Shown piece after piece: positions 1 through 5,904 of a DNA stretch of 7,511 bases. Every line of letters starts with the position of its first letter. Position 1 is the first letter of the stretch. The stretch comes from Candidatus Atribacteria bacterium (GTDB lineage: Bacteria; Atribacterota; JS1; SB-45; 34-128): contig DMCY01000098.1 in NCBI GenBank assembly GCA_003451675.1, positions 1 to 7,511 of the forward strand, given 5' to 3'. The notes below the pieces were generated by a model, which saw only the letters and a list, made by a program, of their open reading frames with translations, ran no database searches and was not told where the DNA came from. Position numbers and translations under genes: made by a program.

Positions 1-424
1 CTGTGTAACAGTCCTTCCACTCCGGAGTCATCTCTTTAAATATCCGACTGCGCATGGACCTGTTTTCCCAATAAGGAATAATCTCCTCTTTTTGAATCTC
101 CTTTACTTCTTGATTTACTGTAAAAAAAATCTTCTTTCGATTATTAATCAGTTCTAGGTCTTCCAGAGAATGGCAGCATAATTCGGGGAAGGTGGGAGTT
201 GCCCTGGGAGCTTCTCCTCTCTCTCCTACAATAAGTTCTCCTTCACCAATACATATACTTTTATTTTCCAGCAAATGTCTAAAAGCTAAGGCACGAAGAA
301 CAGGAATTGAAACTGTTCCCCCATATTTCTTGTAAGCCTCAGTCACAAAGGCAGCTCGCTGGATAGAAATATAAGGTTGTGTATCTAAACTTTCCTGTCT
401 TAATTTTTCTATTCTTTCGTTCAT
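1..424 (-). CDS. Glycyl radical enzyme, HypD-like (partial, N-terminal 141 residues)
   Basis: This is the N-terminal part of a pyruvate formate-lyase-type glycyl radical enzyme; the gene runs off the left edge. I translated it by hand from the ATG at 424-422. Visible blocks are RAAFVTEAYKKYGG (about residues 23-36), PVLRALAFRHLLEN (41-54), GELIVGERG (62-70), PTFPELCCHSLEDL (77-90) and a late MTPEW. From memory of the family, the PT-[YF]-PE-x-CCH-[ST]-[LM]-EDL block is typical of trans-4-hydroxy-L-proline dehydratase (HypD), which dehydrates hydroxyproline to pyrroline-5-carboxylate. The catalytic Cys and the glycyl-radical Gly lie outside the window, so the substrate is inferred. The start codon follows an AAGAGG Shine-Dalgarno inside the end of the activase gene, which stops 5 bp upstream, so the two are surely co-transcribed. 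Another diol or amino-acid GRE subfamily is the main alternative. Confidence 0.8.
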   Translation of the reverse strand, partial: MNERIEKLRQESLDTQPYISIQRAAFVTEAYKKYGGTVSIPVLRALAFRHLLENKSICIGEGELIVGERGEAPRATPTFPELCCHSLEDLELINNRKKIFFTVNQEVKEIQKEEIIPYWENRSMRSRIFKEMTPEWKDCYT

Positions 425-429
425 ATAGT

Positions 430-1350
430 TTAACCTCTTAATTTTACATTCAAATTAAACTTCTTTAAAATTGCAGATACCTCGGATAATTTTTCTTCCG
501 AAGGAGGTTGTGTAGTTACTAACTTATAAGCCCTTCCTAATCTTCTGTATTTACCTATACCTATATAATGGTAAGGGAGAAGGTTCACCTGAGCAATCTT
601 TAAGGAAGATAGAAATTCTCCCATTTCCTTGATGTTTTGATAATCATCATTTACGCCAGGGATAACCGGAAAACGAACAAAGATATTATGGTGTACCGAG
701 GAGAGTTTCTTTAAATTTTCTAAAATAATCTCATTGGATACCCCGGTATATTTTTGGTGTTTTTTGCTATCCATTATTTTAAGGTCGTACAAAAATAAAT
801 CTATTTTAGGGCTTATTTTATTTAAAATTTCCCAGGAAATATATCCGGAGGTATCAACTGCGGTGTGAATCTTCTTTTCTCTGCAACCATTGAGGAGACC
901 CTCTAAAAATTCAGATTGCCCCAAGGGTTCCCCACCGGAGAAGGTCACTCCCCCACCGGATTCTTCATAAAATACCAGATCTTTTTCTATCTCTTTTATA
1001 ACCTCTTCGACGGTTATTTTTTCCCCTATCATTTCCCAAGCCTGAGTAGGACAAATTAGAGAGCACTCTCCACATAGATTGCACTTGCTTTTATCGGTAA
1101 CCGGCTTCTTATTTTCCATTTGGATAGCACCCAAGGGGCAATTCAAAGAACATGCTCCACAGCCAATGCATCTATCTTCCCAAAATATCATTTCCTGCTC
1201 GCTTAACTGGCTTTCAGGATTTTGGCACCACCAACAATTAAGTGGACATCCTTTTAAAAAGACTGTAGTTCGAATTCCAGGTCCATCATGGATCGAATAT
1301 CTTTGAATATTAAAAACTGTTCCTGTAGTCATAAGAACAGGTTTTGTCAA
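430..1350 (-). CDS. Glycyl-radical enzyme activating protein (radical SAM)
   Basis: This 306-residue radical-SAM enzyme would cleave S-adenosylmethionine to place the glycyl radical on the GRE encoded immediately downstream. The radical-SAM CxxxCxxC motif is C35, C39 and C42 (KGCPLNCWWC), after the family signature YSIHDGPGIRTTVFLKG. An inserted ferredoxin-like domain follows with two complete 4Fe-4S motifs: C61/C64/C67/C71 and C90/C93/C96/C100. The SAM-binding GGE motif is at 139-141 (FSGGEPLG). Length and domain order match GRE activases with three clusters, as for HypD or glycerol dehydratase activators, rather than the short PflA type. The start is TTG at 1350-1348: a GGGGA SD lies about 8 nt upstream, while the ATG at 1332 has none. 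The TTG overlaps the transketolase stop codon (TTGA), so translation is probably coupled. Confidence 0.95.
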   Translation of the reverse strand: MTKPVLMTTGTVFNIQRYSIHDGPGIRTTVFLKGCPLNCWWCQNPESQLSEQEMIFWEDRCIGCGACSLNCPLGAIQMENKKPVTDKSKCNLCGECSLICPTQAWEMIGEKITVEEVIKEIEKDLVFYEESGGGVTFSGGEPLGQSEFLEGLLNGCREKKIHTAVDTSGYISWEILNKISPKIDLFLYDLKIMDSKKHQKYTGVSNEIILENLKKLSSVHHNIFVRFPVIPGVNDDYQNIKEMGEFLSSLKIAQVNLLPYHYIGIGKYRRLGRAYKLVTTQPPSEEKLSEVSAILKKFNLNVKLRG

Positions 1351-3335
1351 AGGACTGTCCCCTGAAAAAGTTTAATGATTTTTTGGGCGATCTTCTCAGG
1401 AGTAAAACCGAAATATTCAGCCAGTTGCTGACCTGGTGCGCTTTTACCAAAAGATTTCATAAATACTGTATAACAAGAATCATTTAATAACTGATACCAA
1501 CCCTGTCCAGTGTTGGCTTCAATTATTACTCGAAGTGCGTCTTTAGGTCCCAGGACTTCTTCTATATATTTTTTCTCCTGTCTTAAAAATTCTTCTCTGT
1601 CCGGAATAGACACTACCCGACTGGTAATACCGCTCACTTTTAAGATAAGGTTTACCTTTACGACTATTGAAACTTCACTACCGCTGGCTATTAATACTAC
1701 CTGGGGCGCTTCTTTTTCTTTATGGGATATTATATAACCACCCCGAGAGAATTCTTTCGTACCGCGATACTTTTCCAGATGAGGTAAATTCTGTCGGGAC
1801 AAAACCAGGGCAGTAGGACCTTCTGTCCTTTTCAAAGCTTCCTTCCAGGCTAATTTGGTCTCTTCTTCATCCGCAGGTCTGATGACTTTTAAACCGGGTA
1901 TAAGCCTTAAAGATTCAAACTGCTCCACCGGTTGATGAGTGGGACCATCTTCTCCTACCATTATAGAGTCATGGGTAAAAATATAGATTACCGGGAGTCC
2001 CATTAAGGCAGCCATTCTAATAGCCGGACGCATATAATCAGAAAAGACAAAAAAGGTGGAACAATATGGTCTCAATCCCTTGTGTGCTGCTATACCATTA
2101 ATAATTGCTCCCATAGCATGTTCTCTAACTCCAAACCTGAGGTTTCTGCCCTTAAAACTGTTCTTTTGAACTTCTCCATAGTTATCAAGATATGTTTTGG
2201 TAGAAGGAGATAAATCAGCTGAACCTCCGATAAGATAAGGAATTTTATCAGCAAGTTTATTCAAGATTATTGATGACGCTGCTCGGGTAGCTACCGGAGA
2301 TTTTATTTCTAAACTTTCCAGTTCTAAATCCTGAGGAATAATTAAATTTAAGGATTTATCCCATTGCTCTTTGAGTTCAGGATGTTTTTGAGCCCATTGG
2401 GTGAATTTATTTTCCCACTCTTCTCTTTTTTTGGTAAGTTGTTTTTTTCTGTTTTCAAAAAATTCTTTAACCTCAGATGAAACGTAAAATTTATCCTCCA
2501 GAGGTAGTCCTAAATTTTTCTTTAAACCTTTTACTTCTTCTTCTCCTAAGGGTGCACCATGACAGGTGCTGGAATCCTGCTTGGTAGGAGCACCATAACC
2601 AATATGGGTTTTAGCTATAATCAAAATGGGTTTGTCTTCGGTTTCTTTGGCTTTAATAATAGCTGCTTTAAATTCTTCAATGCTATGGCCGTTAATATGG
2701 TCAATTACTTTCCAGTTATAAGCTCTAAATCTATCGGCTACCGATTCGGTAAAAGTTGCCCGGGTCTCTCCAGCAAGGCAGATACCATTATCATCATAAA
2801 TAGCGATTAATTTTCCCAGACCCAGGTGTCCGGCCAGTGATGCGGCTTCAGAAGTAATGCCCTCCATCATACAGCCATCACTTAAAAGAGTATAAGTATA
2901 ATGATCAACAATTTTATAATCCTTAGTATTAAACCTGGCGGCTAACATCTTTTCTGCTAATGCCATTCCCACAGCATTGGCAAAACCCTGCCCTAAAGGT
3001 CCAGTAGTAACCTCGACTCCGGAAGTTTCTCTATATTCAGGATGGCCGGGAGTTTTAGAATTAAATTGTCTAAATCTCTTTAAATCTTCTAAAGAAAGAT
3101 TGTAACCAGAAAGATATAATAGTGAATAAAACCAGCTTGAACCGTGCCCTGCAGATAATACAAAACGATCTCGGTCTGCCCAATCAGGTGTAGAAGGGTC
3201 ATATTTTAAAATATCCCCAAAGAGCACTGCCCCAATTTCTGCACAACCCAAGGGTAATCCCGGGTGACCGGAGTTAGCAGTCTCTATCATATCTACAGCT
3301 AATCCTCTTATTATATTGGCAATTTTATTAAACAA
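1347..3335 (-). CDS. tkt: Transketolase, full length (TPP-dependent)
   Basis: Transketolase (EC 2.2.1.1) moves two-carbon ketol units between sugar phosphates in the cytosolic non-oxidative pentose phosphate pathway. At 662 residues this is the full-length single-chain form, not the split form common in archaea and some anaerobes. Conserved sites: H24 in NSGHPG, H64 in SAGHGS, H98 in TPGHPE, the metal/TPP motif DG-x4-G around D153, and N183 in YDDNG. The pyrimidine-binding half carries GGSADLSPS, FGVREHAMG (with the catalytic Glu) and GEDGPTHQPVEQ. The first residue of the usual GDG motif is Ser (S152-D-G). The start is TTG at 3335-3333, about 10 nt after an AAGGAGG SD, and gives an N-terminus only two residues shorter than the E. 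coli numbering. It is the first gene of the operon with the activase and GRE; whether it serves that pathway or just shares the transcript is unclear. Confidence 0.97.
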   Translation of the reverse strand: MFNKIANIIRGLAVDMIETANSGHPGLPLGCAEIGAVLFGDILKYDPSTPDWADRDRFVLSAGHGSSWFYSLLYLSGYNLSLEDLKRFRQFNSKTPGHPEYRETSGVEVTTGPLGQGFANAVGMALAEKMLAARFNTKDYKIVDHYTYTLLSDGCMMEGITSEAASLAGHLGLGKLIAIYDDNGICLAGETRATFTESVADRFRAYNWKVIDHINGHSIEEFKAAIIKAKETEDKPILIIAKTHIGYGAPTKQDSSTCHGAPLGEEEVKGLKKNLGLPLEDKFYVSSEVKEFFENRKKQLTKKREEWENKFTQWAQKHPELKEQWDKSLNLIIPQDLELESLEIKSPVATRAASSIILNKLADKIPYLIGGSADLSPSTKTYLDNYGEVQKNSFKGRNLRFGVREHAMGAIINGIAAHKGLRPYCSTFFVFSDYMRPAIRMAALMGLPVIYIFTHDSIMVGEDGPTHQPVEQFESLRLIPGLKVIRPADEEETKLAWKEALKRTEGPTALVLSRQNLPHLEKYRGTKEFSRGGYIISHKEKEAPQVVLIASGSEVSIVVKVNLILKVSGITSRVVSIPDREEFLRQEKKYIEEVLGPKDALRVIIEANTGQGWYQLLNDSCYTVFMKSFGKSAPGQQLAEYFGFTPEKIAQKIIKLFQGTVL

Positions 3336-3376
3336 TTTAAAAATTCCTCCTTCTCTTCTGAATACTTATATTTGAT

Positions 3377-3405
3377 ATTTTACACTTTTTTCTGACTACC
3401 TACAA
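3377..3405 (-). promoter_or_regulatory. Candidate promoter for the transketolase operon
   Basis: On the minus strand TTGTAG (3405-3400) and TAAAAT (3382-3377) are separated by 17 nt. The -10 matches the sigma-70/A consensus at 5 of 6 positions, the -35 only at 3 of 6. Transcription would start near 3370, about 35 nt before the TTG start. The spacer is AT-rich, so a chance match is possible. Confidence 0.35.
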
Positions 3406-3524
3406 ACATTTTTCATTTTTATATTTTATCATTAGTGTAAACTTTAGTGGAGGCAATTAGATAAAAAAGTTATGCTTACGTCTTTTCTCTATTTTCATTT
3501 AATTTATTTTCTTTCTCTTTCTCA

Positions 3525-3682
3525 ACTCGATACTATATGCTCGATGCTATATTTAGTTTTACTCTTTTCGTTTTTAGATTTTAGTTCACTTTTAAGGTTT
3601 TTTTAACTTGTAACTTGTATTTTAACCGGTGAACCGGGTAACCGGATAACTAATATCCTGTCCGTTACACTCGATACTATAT
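3525..3682. repeat. Cluster of short intergenic direct repeats
   Basis: The spacer downstream of thiN carries several short direct repeats. ACTCGATACTATAT occurs at 3525-3538 and identically at 3669-3682; a 12/14 variant (GCTCGATGCTATAT) follows the first copy in tandem at 3539-3552. Between them are a heptamer pair (AACTTGT at 3605-3611 and 3612-3618) and an octamer series (AACCGGTG, AACCGGGT, AACCGGAT at 3624-3647, then AACTAAT). No open reading frame or RNA gene is recognisable in 3336-3743. The copies are too short and irregularly spaced for CRISPR. Their role is unknown; replication slippage of intergenic DNA is the simplest explanation. Confidence 0.6.
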
Positions 3683-3742
3683 TAAACAAGATGTATATAA
3701 AAAGGGGTTTTCTAAGGGATGTCCTGCAGATATCTGGTTAGA

Positions 3743-3782
3743 AAATAATAACGGAGCGGGTTTATCCGCTCCGTTATTATTT
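3743..3782 (-). terminator. Strong intrinsic terminator after thiN
   Basis: This is a perfect 17-bp stem (3743-3759 pairs with 3766-3782) with a six-base loop. It has a GC-rich apex (CGGAGCGG) and an AT-rich base. On the minus strand it is followed by TTTTC, and it sits about 60 bp after the thiN stop. It should end the thiT-thiN transcript and isolate it from the transketolase operon downstream. Confidence 0.85.
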
Positions 3783-3807
3783 ATAAATTTATTAGAAAGA
3801 AAATTAC

Positions 3808-3823
3808 AAATGACTAAATGACT
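3808..3823. repeat. Tandem octamer, two copies
   Basis: AAATGACT is repeated twice head to tail between the thiN stop codon and its terminator. It has the same style (7-8 bp unit, few copies, intergenic) as the repeats at 3605-3654. Confidence 0.5.
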
Positions 3824-3843
3824 GAGGGGTCCGTAGCCATGGG

Positions 3844-4497
3844 TTATTCCGACTGATCCAGAACATACAATAATAGACCTTTCTCAACGGTAATTACAGC
3901 TTTTTCCTGCTCAATTATATTGCTAATGCCCATGGTCTTATATCTTAATAGGCTTTCTTCTTTAAGTATATATTTACATCCCGTAATAGTAACTCCGCTA
4001 ACTTTTTCATCTAAGGGAATTAAAGAAAGCCCGACACCCATTTTTTGAAAAAAAACTTTTTCTTTTTCTATTATCCCCATTTCCAGACCTGGTTCCTTAA
4101 TAAATGCCGTCATCCCATTTCTAAAAGCATATTCCAGGAGAAAGATGTTAGCTAACTGCTGATCTAATCGCCCTCCTGCAAAGCCAATGATAATAATATT
4201 ATCCAAACCTCTTCCTTTACAATATTGAAGTGCAAGTTCACCATCAGTTTCGTCCTTTTCAACAGGGTATTTTATGATCATAGCTCCCATTTTTTTATAA
4301 CGTTGACATTGCGCCTTAGTAAGCGAATCAAGATCACCAATAATCACATCAGGTAAAAAGCCTATACTCTCTAATAATAAGGCTCCGCCATCAGCAGCAA
4401 CAAACAATATATCTTTCTCTCCAATTAGTTTTTTATATTCTTCCTTGCTCCCTTTTAATTCTCCATTTAAGGCAATAACCGCCTTATTCGTTGACAT
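3844..4497 (-). CDS. thiN: Thiamine pyrophosphokinase
   Basis: This enzyme (EC 2.7.6.2) transfers pyrophosphate from ATP to thiamine in the cytosol, giving TPP directly. At 217 residues it has the usual length. The N-terminal nucleotide-binding domain shows ADGGA (35-39), GDLDS (54-58), KDETDGELAL (81-90) and GGRLDQQLAN (108-117), the acidic and Arg-Asp motifs of the family. The last has Gln where His is more usual (RLDH). The C-terminal thiamine-binding beta domain shows SLIPLDE and G-(V)-TITG around 157-173, then GISN near 190 and an EKGLLLYV end. The ATG lies 11 bp after the thiT stop, with an AAGAGGAT SD that overlaps the intergenic gap. With thiT it forms a two-gene thiamine salvage operon under the upstream TPP riboswitch. 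Confidence 0.95.
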   Translation of the reverse strand: MSTNKAVIALNGELKGSKEEYKKLIGEKDILFVAADGGALLLESIGFLPDVIIGDLDSLTKAQCQRYKKMGAMIIKYPVEKDETDGELALQYCKGRGLDNIIIIGFAGGRLDQQLANIFLLEYAFRNGMTAFIKEPGLEMGIIEKEKVFFQKMGVGLSLIPLDEKVSGVTITGCKYILKEESLLRYKTMGISNIIEQEKAVITVEKGLLLYVLDQSE

Positions 4498-4508
4498 AAA
4501 TTATCCTC

Positions 4509-5063
4509 TTATCTTTCTTTTTTATCCTCATTTATTATTAGATTCTTTACTAACGGTATTATAATTATATAACTTAACAACAGTGCTGGCAAAAGGTAAC
4601 TGACATTATATATAGCTGAATATACCCAGGGATTCTGACCTTCCGGAGCATACTGAGCAAAAAATATAACCCCGGAAAAAAAGTGACTGATAAACCTTCC
4701 CAGTCCACCAATAAGAACAGCTAATAATAACCAGCCATATGTACTGCCCTTTGTCTTTAAGTTGATCTTGTTTGAGAATATTCCTGCTAATCCGACCAGC
4801 ATATAGGCTAAAGGATAATCTAATATCAGTTGTGCTGGATGAACAATGAAGGGACCAAACGCTAATTGAACCAAACCATATACTACTCCAACCATTATAC
4901 CCGGGCCAACTCCCCAGCGTAAAGCTATAATTAAAATCGGCAGCATTTCAAGGCTAACTGAACCTCCCTGAGGCATCTTCCACAAGGGAATAAAATTAAA
5001 AATAACAGACAACGCCACTGCCATACCAATTTCTGTCATAATTCTTATTTGATTTCTTTTCAT
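4509..5063 (-). CDS. thiT: Thiamine-specific ECF transporter S-component ThiT
   Basis: This 184-residue integral membrane protein is the substrate-binding S-component that captures thiamine for import, working with a shared ECF ATPase/T module not encoded here. Hydrophobic segments lie at about 12-28, 38-49, 52-70, 77-97, 110-136 and 151-172, matching the six-helix S-component fold. The YuaJ/ThiT pattern is visible in VSLEMLPILIIALRWG (36-51). By recalled comparison with Lactococcus lactis ThiT, thiamine-contacting residues appear conserved: Y83 (Y85), H127 (H125), Y148 (Y146) and N153 (N151). E84 appears replaced by D82, and W133 perhaps by F135. The basic end (NEDKKER) should be cytoplasmic. 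The ATG follows an AAGGAG SD at about 7 nt. The gene sits directly behind a TPP riboswitch and ahead of thiN, which fixes its specificity. Confidence 0.93.
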   Translation of the reverse strand: MKRNQIRIMTEIGMAVALSVIFNFIPLWKMPQGGSVSLEMLPILIIALRWGVGPGIMVGVVYGLVQLAFGPFIVHPAQLILDYPLAYMLVGLAGIFSNKINLKTKGSTYGWLLLAVLIGGLGRFISHFFSGVIFFAQYAPEGQNPWVYSAIYNVSYLLPALLLSYIIIIPLVKNLIINEDKKER

Positions 5064-5096
5064 TTAAAACTCCTTTTCTTTTAAAAATTTATTCAA

Positions 5097-5141
5097 AATA
5101 AAAAACCGTAGACCTGATCTTTTAATCACAATCTACGGTTT
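5097..5141 (-). terminator. Riboswitch-controlled intrinsic terminator (expression platform)
   Basis: A 10-bp stem (5132-5141 pairs with 5103-5112; AAACCGTAGA/TCTACGGTTT in transcript sense) has a 19-nt loop and is followed by a run of six T. It lies between the TPP aptamer and thiT, about 40 bp before the start codon. The loop contains AGATCAGGT (transcript sense, 5120-5112), exactly complementary to ACCTGATCT in the aptamer core (5192-5184). This suggests a switch in which aptamer folding by TPP frees the terminator hairpin. Confidence 0.85.
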
Positions 5142-5160
5142 AATCAAAACATTATGTTTT

Positions 5161-5243
5161 AATTCCCTACGCTGGCATTACCCAGATCAGGTTTTAAGGG
5201 TCTGTTTACTAAAAACACTCTCAGCCTTAATAAGCTCCCCTAT
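5161..5243 (-). promoter_or_regulatory. TPP riboswitch (THI element)
   Basis: Read on the minus strand, the region holds the conserved THI-box core: GGGGAGC at the 5' side, GGCTGAGAG (5226-5218), ACCCTT, then CCTGATCTGGGTAATGCC followed by AGCGTAGGGAA. CTGAGA recognises the pyrimidine ring and the GG-TAATGCC-AGCG half the pyrophosphate in known TPP aptamers. It precedes thiT with a terminator in between, so TPP should switch off thiamine uptake and pyrophosphorylation by premature termination. I could not identify its promoter confidently: TAGAAT and TACAAT stand just upstream of the aptamer but neither has a good -35. Confidence 0.97.
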
Positions 5244-5271
5244 TGTATTATTCTATTTTTTAAATACATTT

Positions 5272-5290
5272 AAAATGGCTGGCCCATTTT
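5272..5290 (-). terminator. Possible weak terminator after the RRM gene
   Basis: AAAATGG and CCATTTT form a 7-bp stem with a five-base loop 30 bp after the RRM stop. In the minus direction the T-run is short (TTTT then AAATG); in the plus direction it is longer (seven T). It may only partly separate the RRM gene from the thiT transcript. Confidence 0.35.
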
Positions 5291-5319
5291 TTTACATATA
5301 TTAATTATAAAATACCAAA

Positions 5320-5580
5320 TTAGTATCTACGATATTCACTTCTTGGTCTAGGTGGACGAGCTTCGTCAATCTTCAAAGGACGACCTACAAAATCAGTATT
5401 ATTTAAAGCATCTTTGGCTTTTTCAGCTTCTTCCGAAGAAGACATTTCTACAAATCCAAAACCCTTACCTTCAATGATGTTGACATTCTTAACTTCACCA
5501 TAACCGGAAAACAACTCTTTTAATTCATCATTAGTTACAGAATATTTAAGATTTCCGACATACAATTTACTACCTTCCAT
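5320..5580 (-). CDS. Small RRM-domain RNA-binding protein
   Basis: This is an 86-residue protein made almost entirely of one RNA-recognition motif, like the small Rbp proteins of cyanobacteria and other bacteria. RNP2 is KLYVGNL (5-11) and RNP1 is KGFGFVEM (39-46); Y7, F41 and F43 are the aromatic residues expected to stack on RNA bases. The beta2-beta3 loop is very short (NIIEGKG), lacking the DR-x-TGRSRG stretch common in bacterial RRMs. The tail PPRPRSEYRRY is short, basic and unstructured-looking. I chose the ATG at 5580 because GGAGG lies 8 nt upstream and the protein then begins as family members do. An open frame continues upstream to 5712, but those residues resemble no RRM protein and cover leader RNA. 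The gene appears to be monocistronic with its own promoter; a role as RNA chaperone or cold-responsive protein is inferred. Confidence 0.92.
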   Translation of the reverse strand: MEGSKLYVGNLKYSVTNDELKELFSGYGEVKNVNIIEGKGFGFVEMSSSEEAEKAKDALNNTDFVGRPLKIDEARPPRPRSEYRRY

Positions 5581-5692
5581 GTTTCCTACCTCCTTTTCGT
5601 TATTATTTCTCTTAAGTCCAATAACGTTTCTTATAGGAGGCAGAAACAAAACAGTGATTCCAACCTCTTTAACGATAACATTATTAAAACAC

Positions 5693-5755
5693 AAGAGATC
5701 CCTCATAAACAATCTCTGTTTTCAGAGGACTAATGGATTGTTTTTAGCATCTCTT
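5693..5755 (-). promoter_or_regulatory. Three-tier stem-loop in the RRM gene leader
   Basis: The leader can fold into nested helices: AAGAGAT with ATCTCTT (5755-5749 and 5699-5693), AAACAAT with ATTGTTT (5743-5737 and 5713-5707), and CTCTG with CAGAG (5727-5723 and 5718-5714) around an AAAA loop. That is 19 pairs in 63 nt with internal loops. It matches no RNA family I recognise. Since it lies 110 nt before the start of an RNA-binding protein, autoregulation or temperature sensing is a reasonable guess only. Confidence 0.5.
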
Positions 5756-5801
5756 TTAAGTAAGAAGGACCAGCCATTTGAATATTATCTCTGTCTATTT
5801 T

Positions 5802-5829
5802 ATTTTACTTATTTTAGCAATTTTGTCAA
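5802..5829 (-). promoter_or_regulatory. Promoter of the RRM gene
   Basis: A perfect -35 TTGACA (5829-5824) and a -10 TAAAAT (5807-5802, 5 of 6) are spaced by 16 nt. Transcription from about 5795 would give a leader of about 215 nt before the ATG at 5580. It lies just after the sir2 terminator, where a new promoter is expected. Confidence 0.65.
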
Positions 5830-5844
5830 ATTTTTTATGTGCGT

Positions 5845-5855
5845 TGTCCAGGACA
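5845..5855. promoter_or_regulatory. Possible operator palindrome upstream of the RRM promoter
   Basis: TGTCCAGGACA is an 11-bp perfect inverted repeat (5 bp arms around one base) centred about 55 bp upstream of the predicted start of transcription. That position suits an activator or an upstream repressor site. No family is assigned. Confidence 0.25.
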
Positions 5856-5873
5856 TACTATACAATTTTTACA

Positions 5874-5890
5874 AAAACTGAGACAGTTTT
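5874..5890 (-). terminator. Intrinsic terminator after sir2
   Basis: AAAACTG and CAGTTTT form a 7-bp stem with a three-base loop. On the minus strand it runs into TTTTTG, starting 15 bp after the sir2 stop. The stem is AT-rich and so probably of modest strength. It separates the csaA-sir2 unit from the RRM promoter. Confidence 0.5.
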
Positions 5891-5904
5891 ATATTTAATT
5901 TTAA

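Noticed and set aside
1079..2810. Plus-strand open frames within the activase and transketolase genes
   Set aside because: They lie opposite strongly conserved protein motifs, have no SD and resemble no known protein.
3525..3682. A CRISPR array in the repeat-rich spacer
   Set aside because: Repeat units are 7-14 bp, partly head to tail and irregularly spaced. There are no uniform spacers and no cas genes.
5244..5309. A promoter for the riboswitch-thiT transcript (TATAAT at 5309-5304, TAGAAT and TACAAT near the aptamer)
   Set aside because: None of these -10-like hexamers has a recognisable -35 at 16-18 nt, and the region is so AT-rich that such matches are expected by chance.
5581..5712. 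An N-terminal extension of 44 residues on the RRM protein from an ATG at 5712
   Set aside because: The extension resembles no RRM protein, its ATG has no SD, and a strong GGAGG sits 8 nt before the internal ATG at 5580. The region is better explained as leader RNA.
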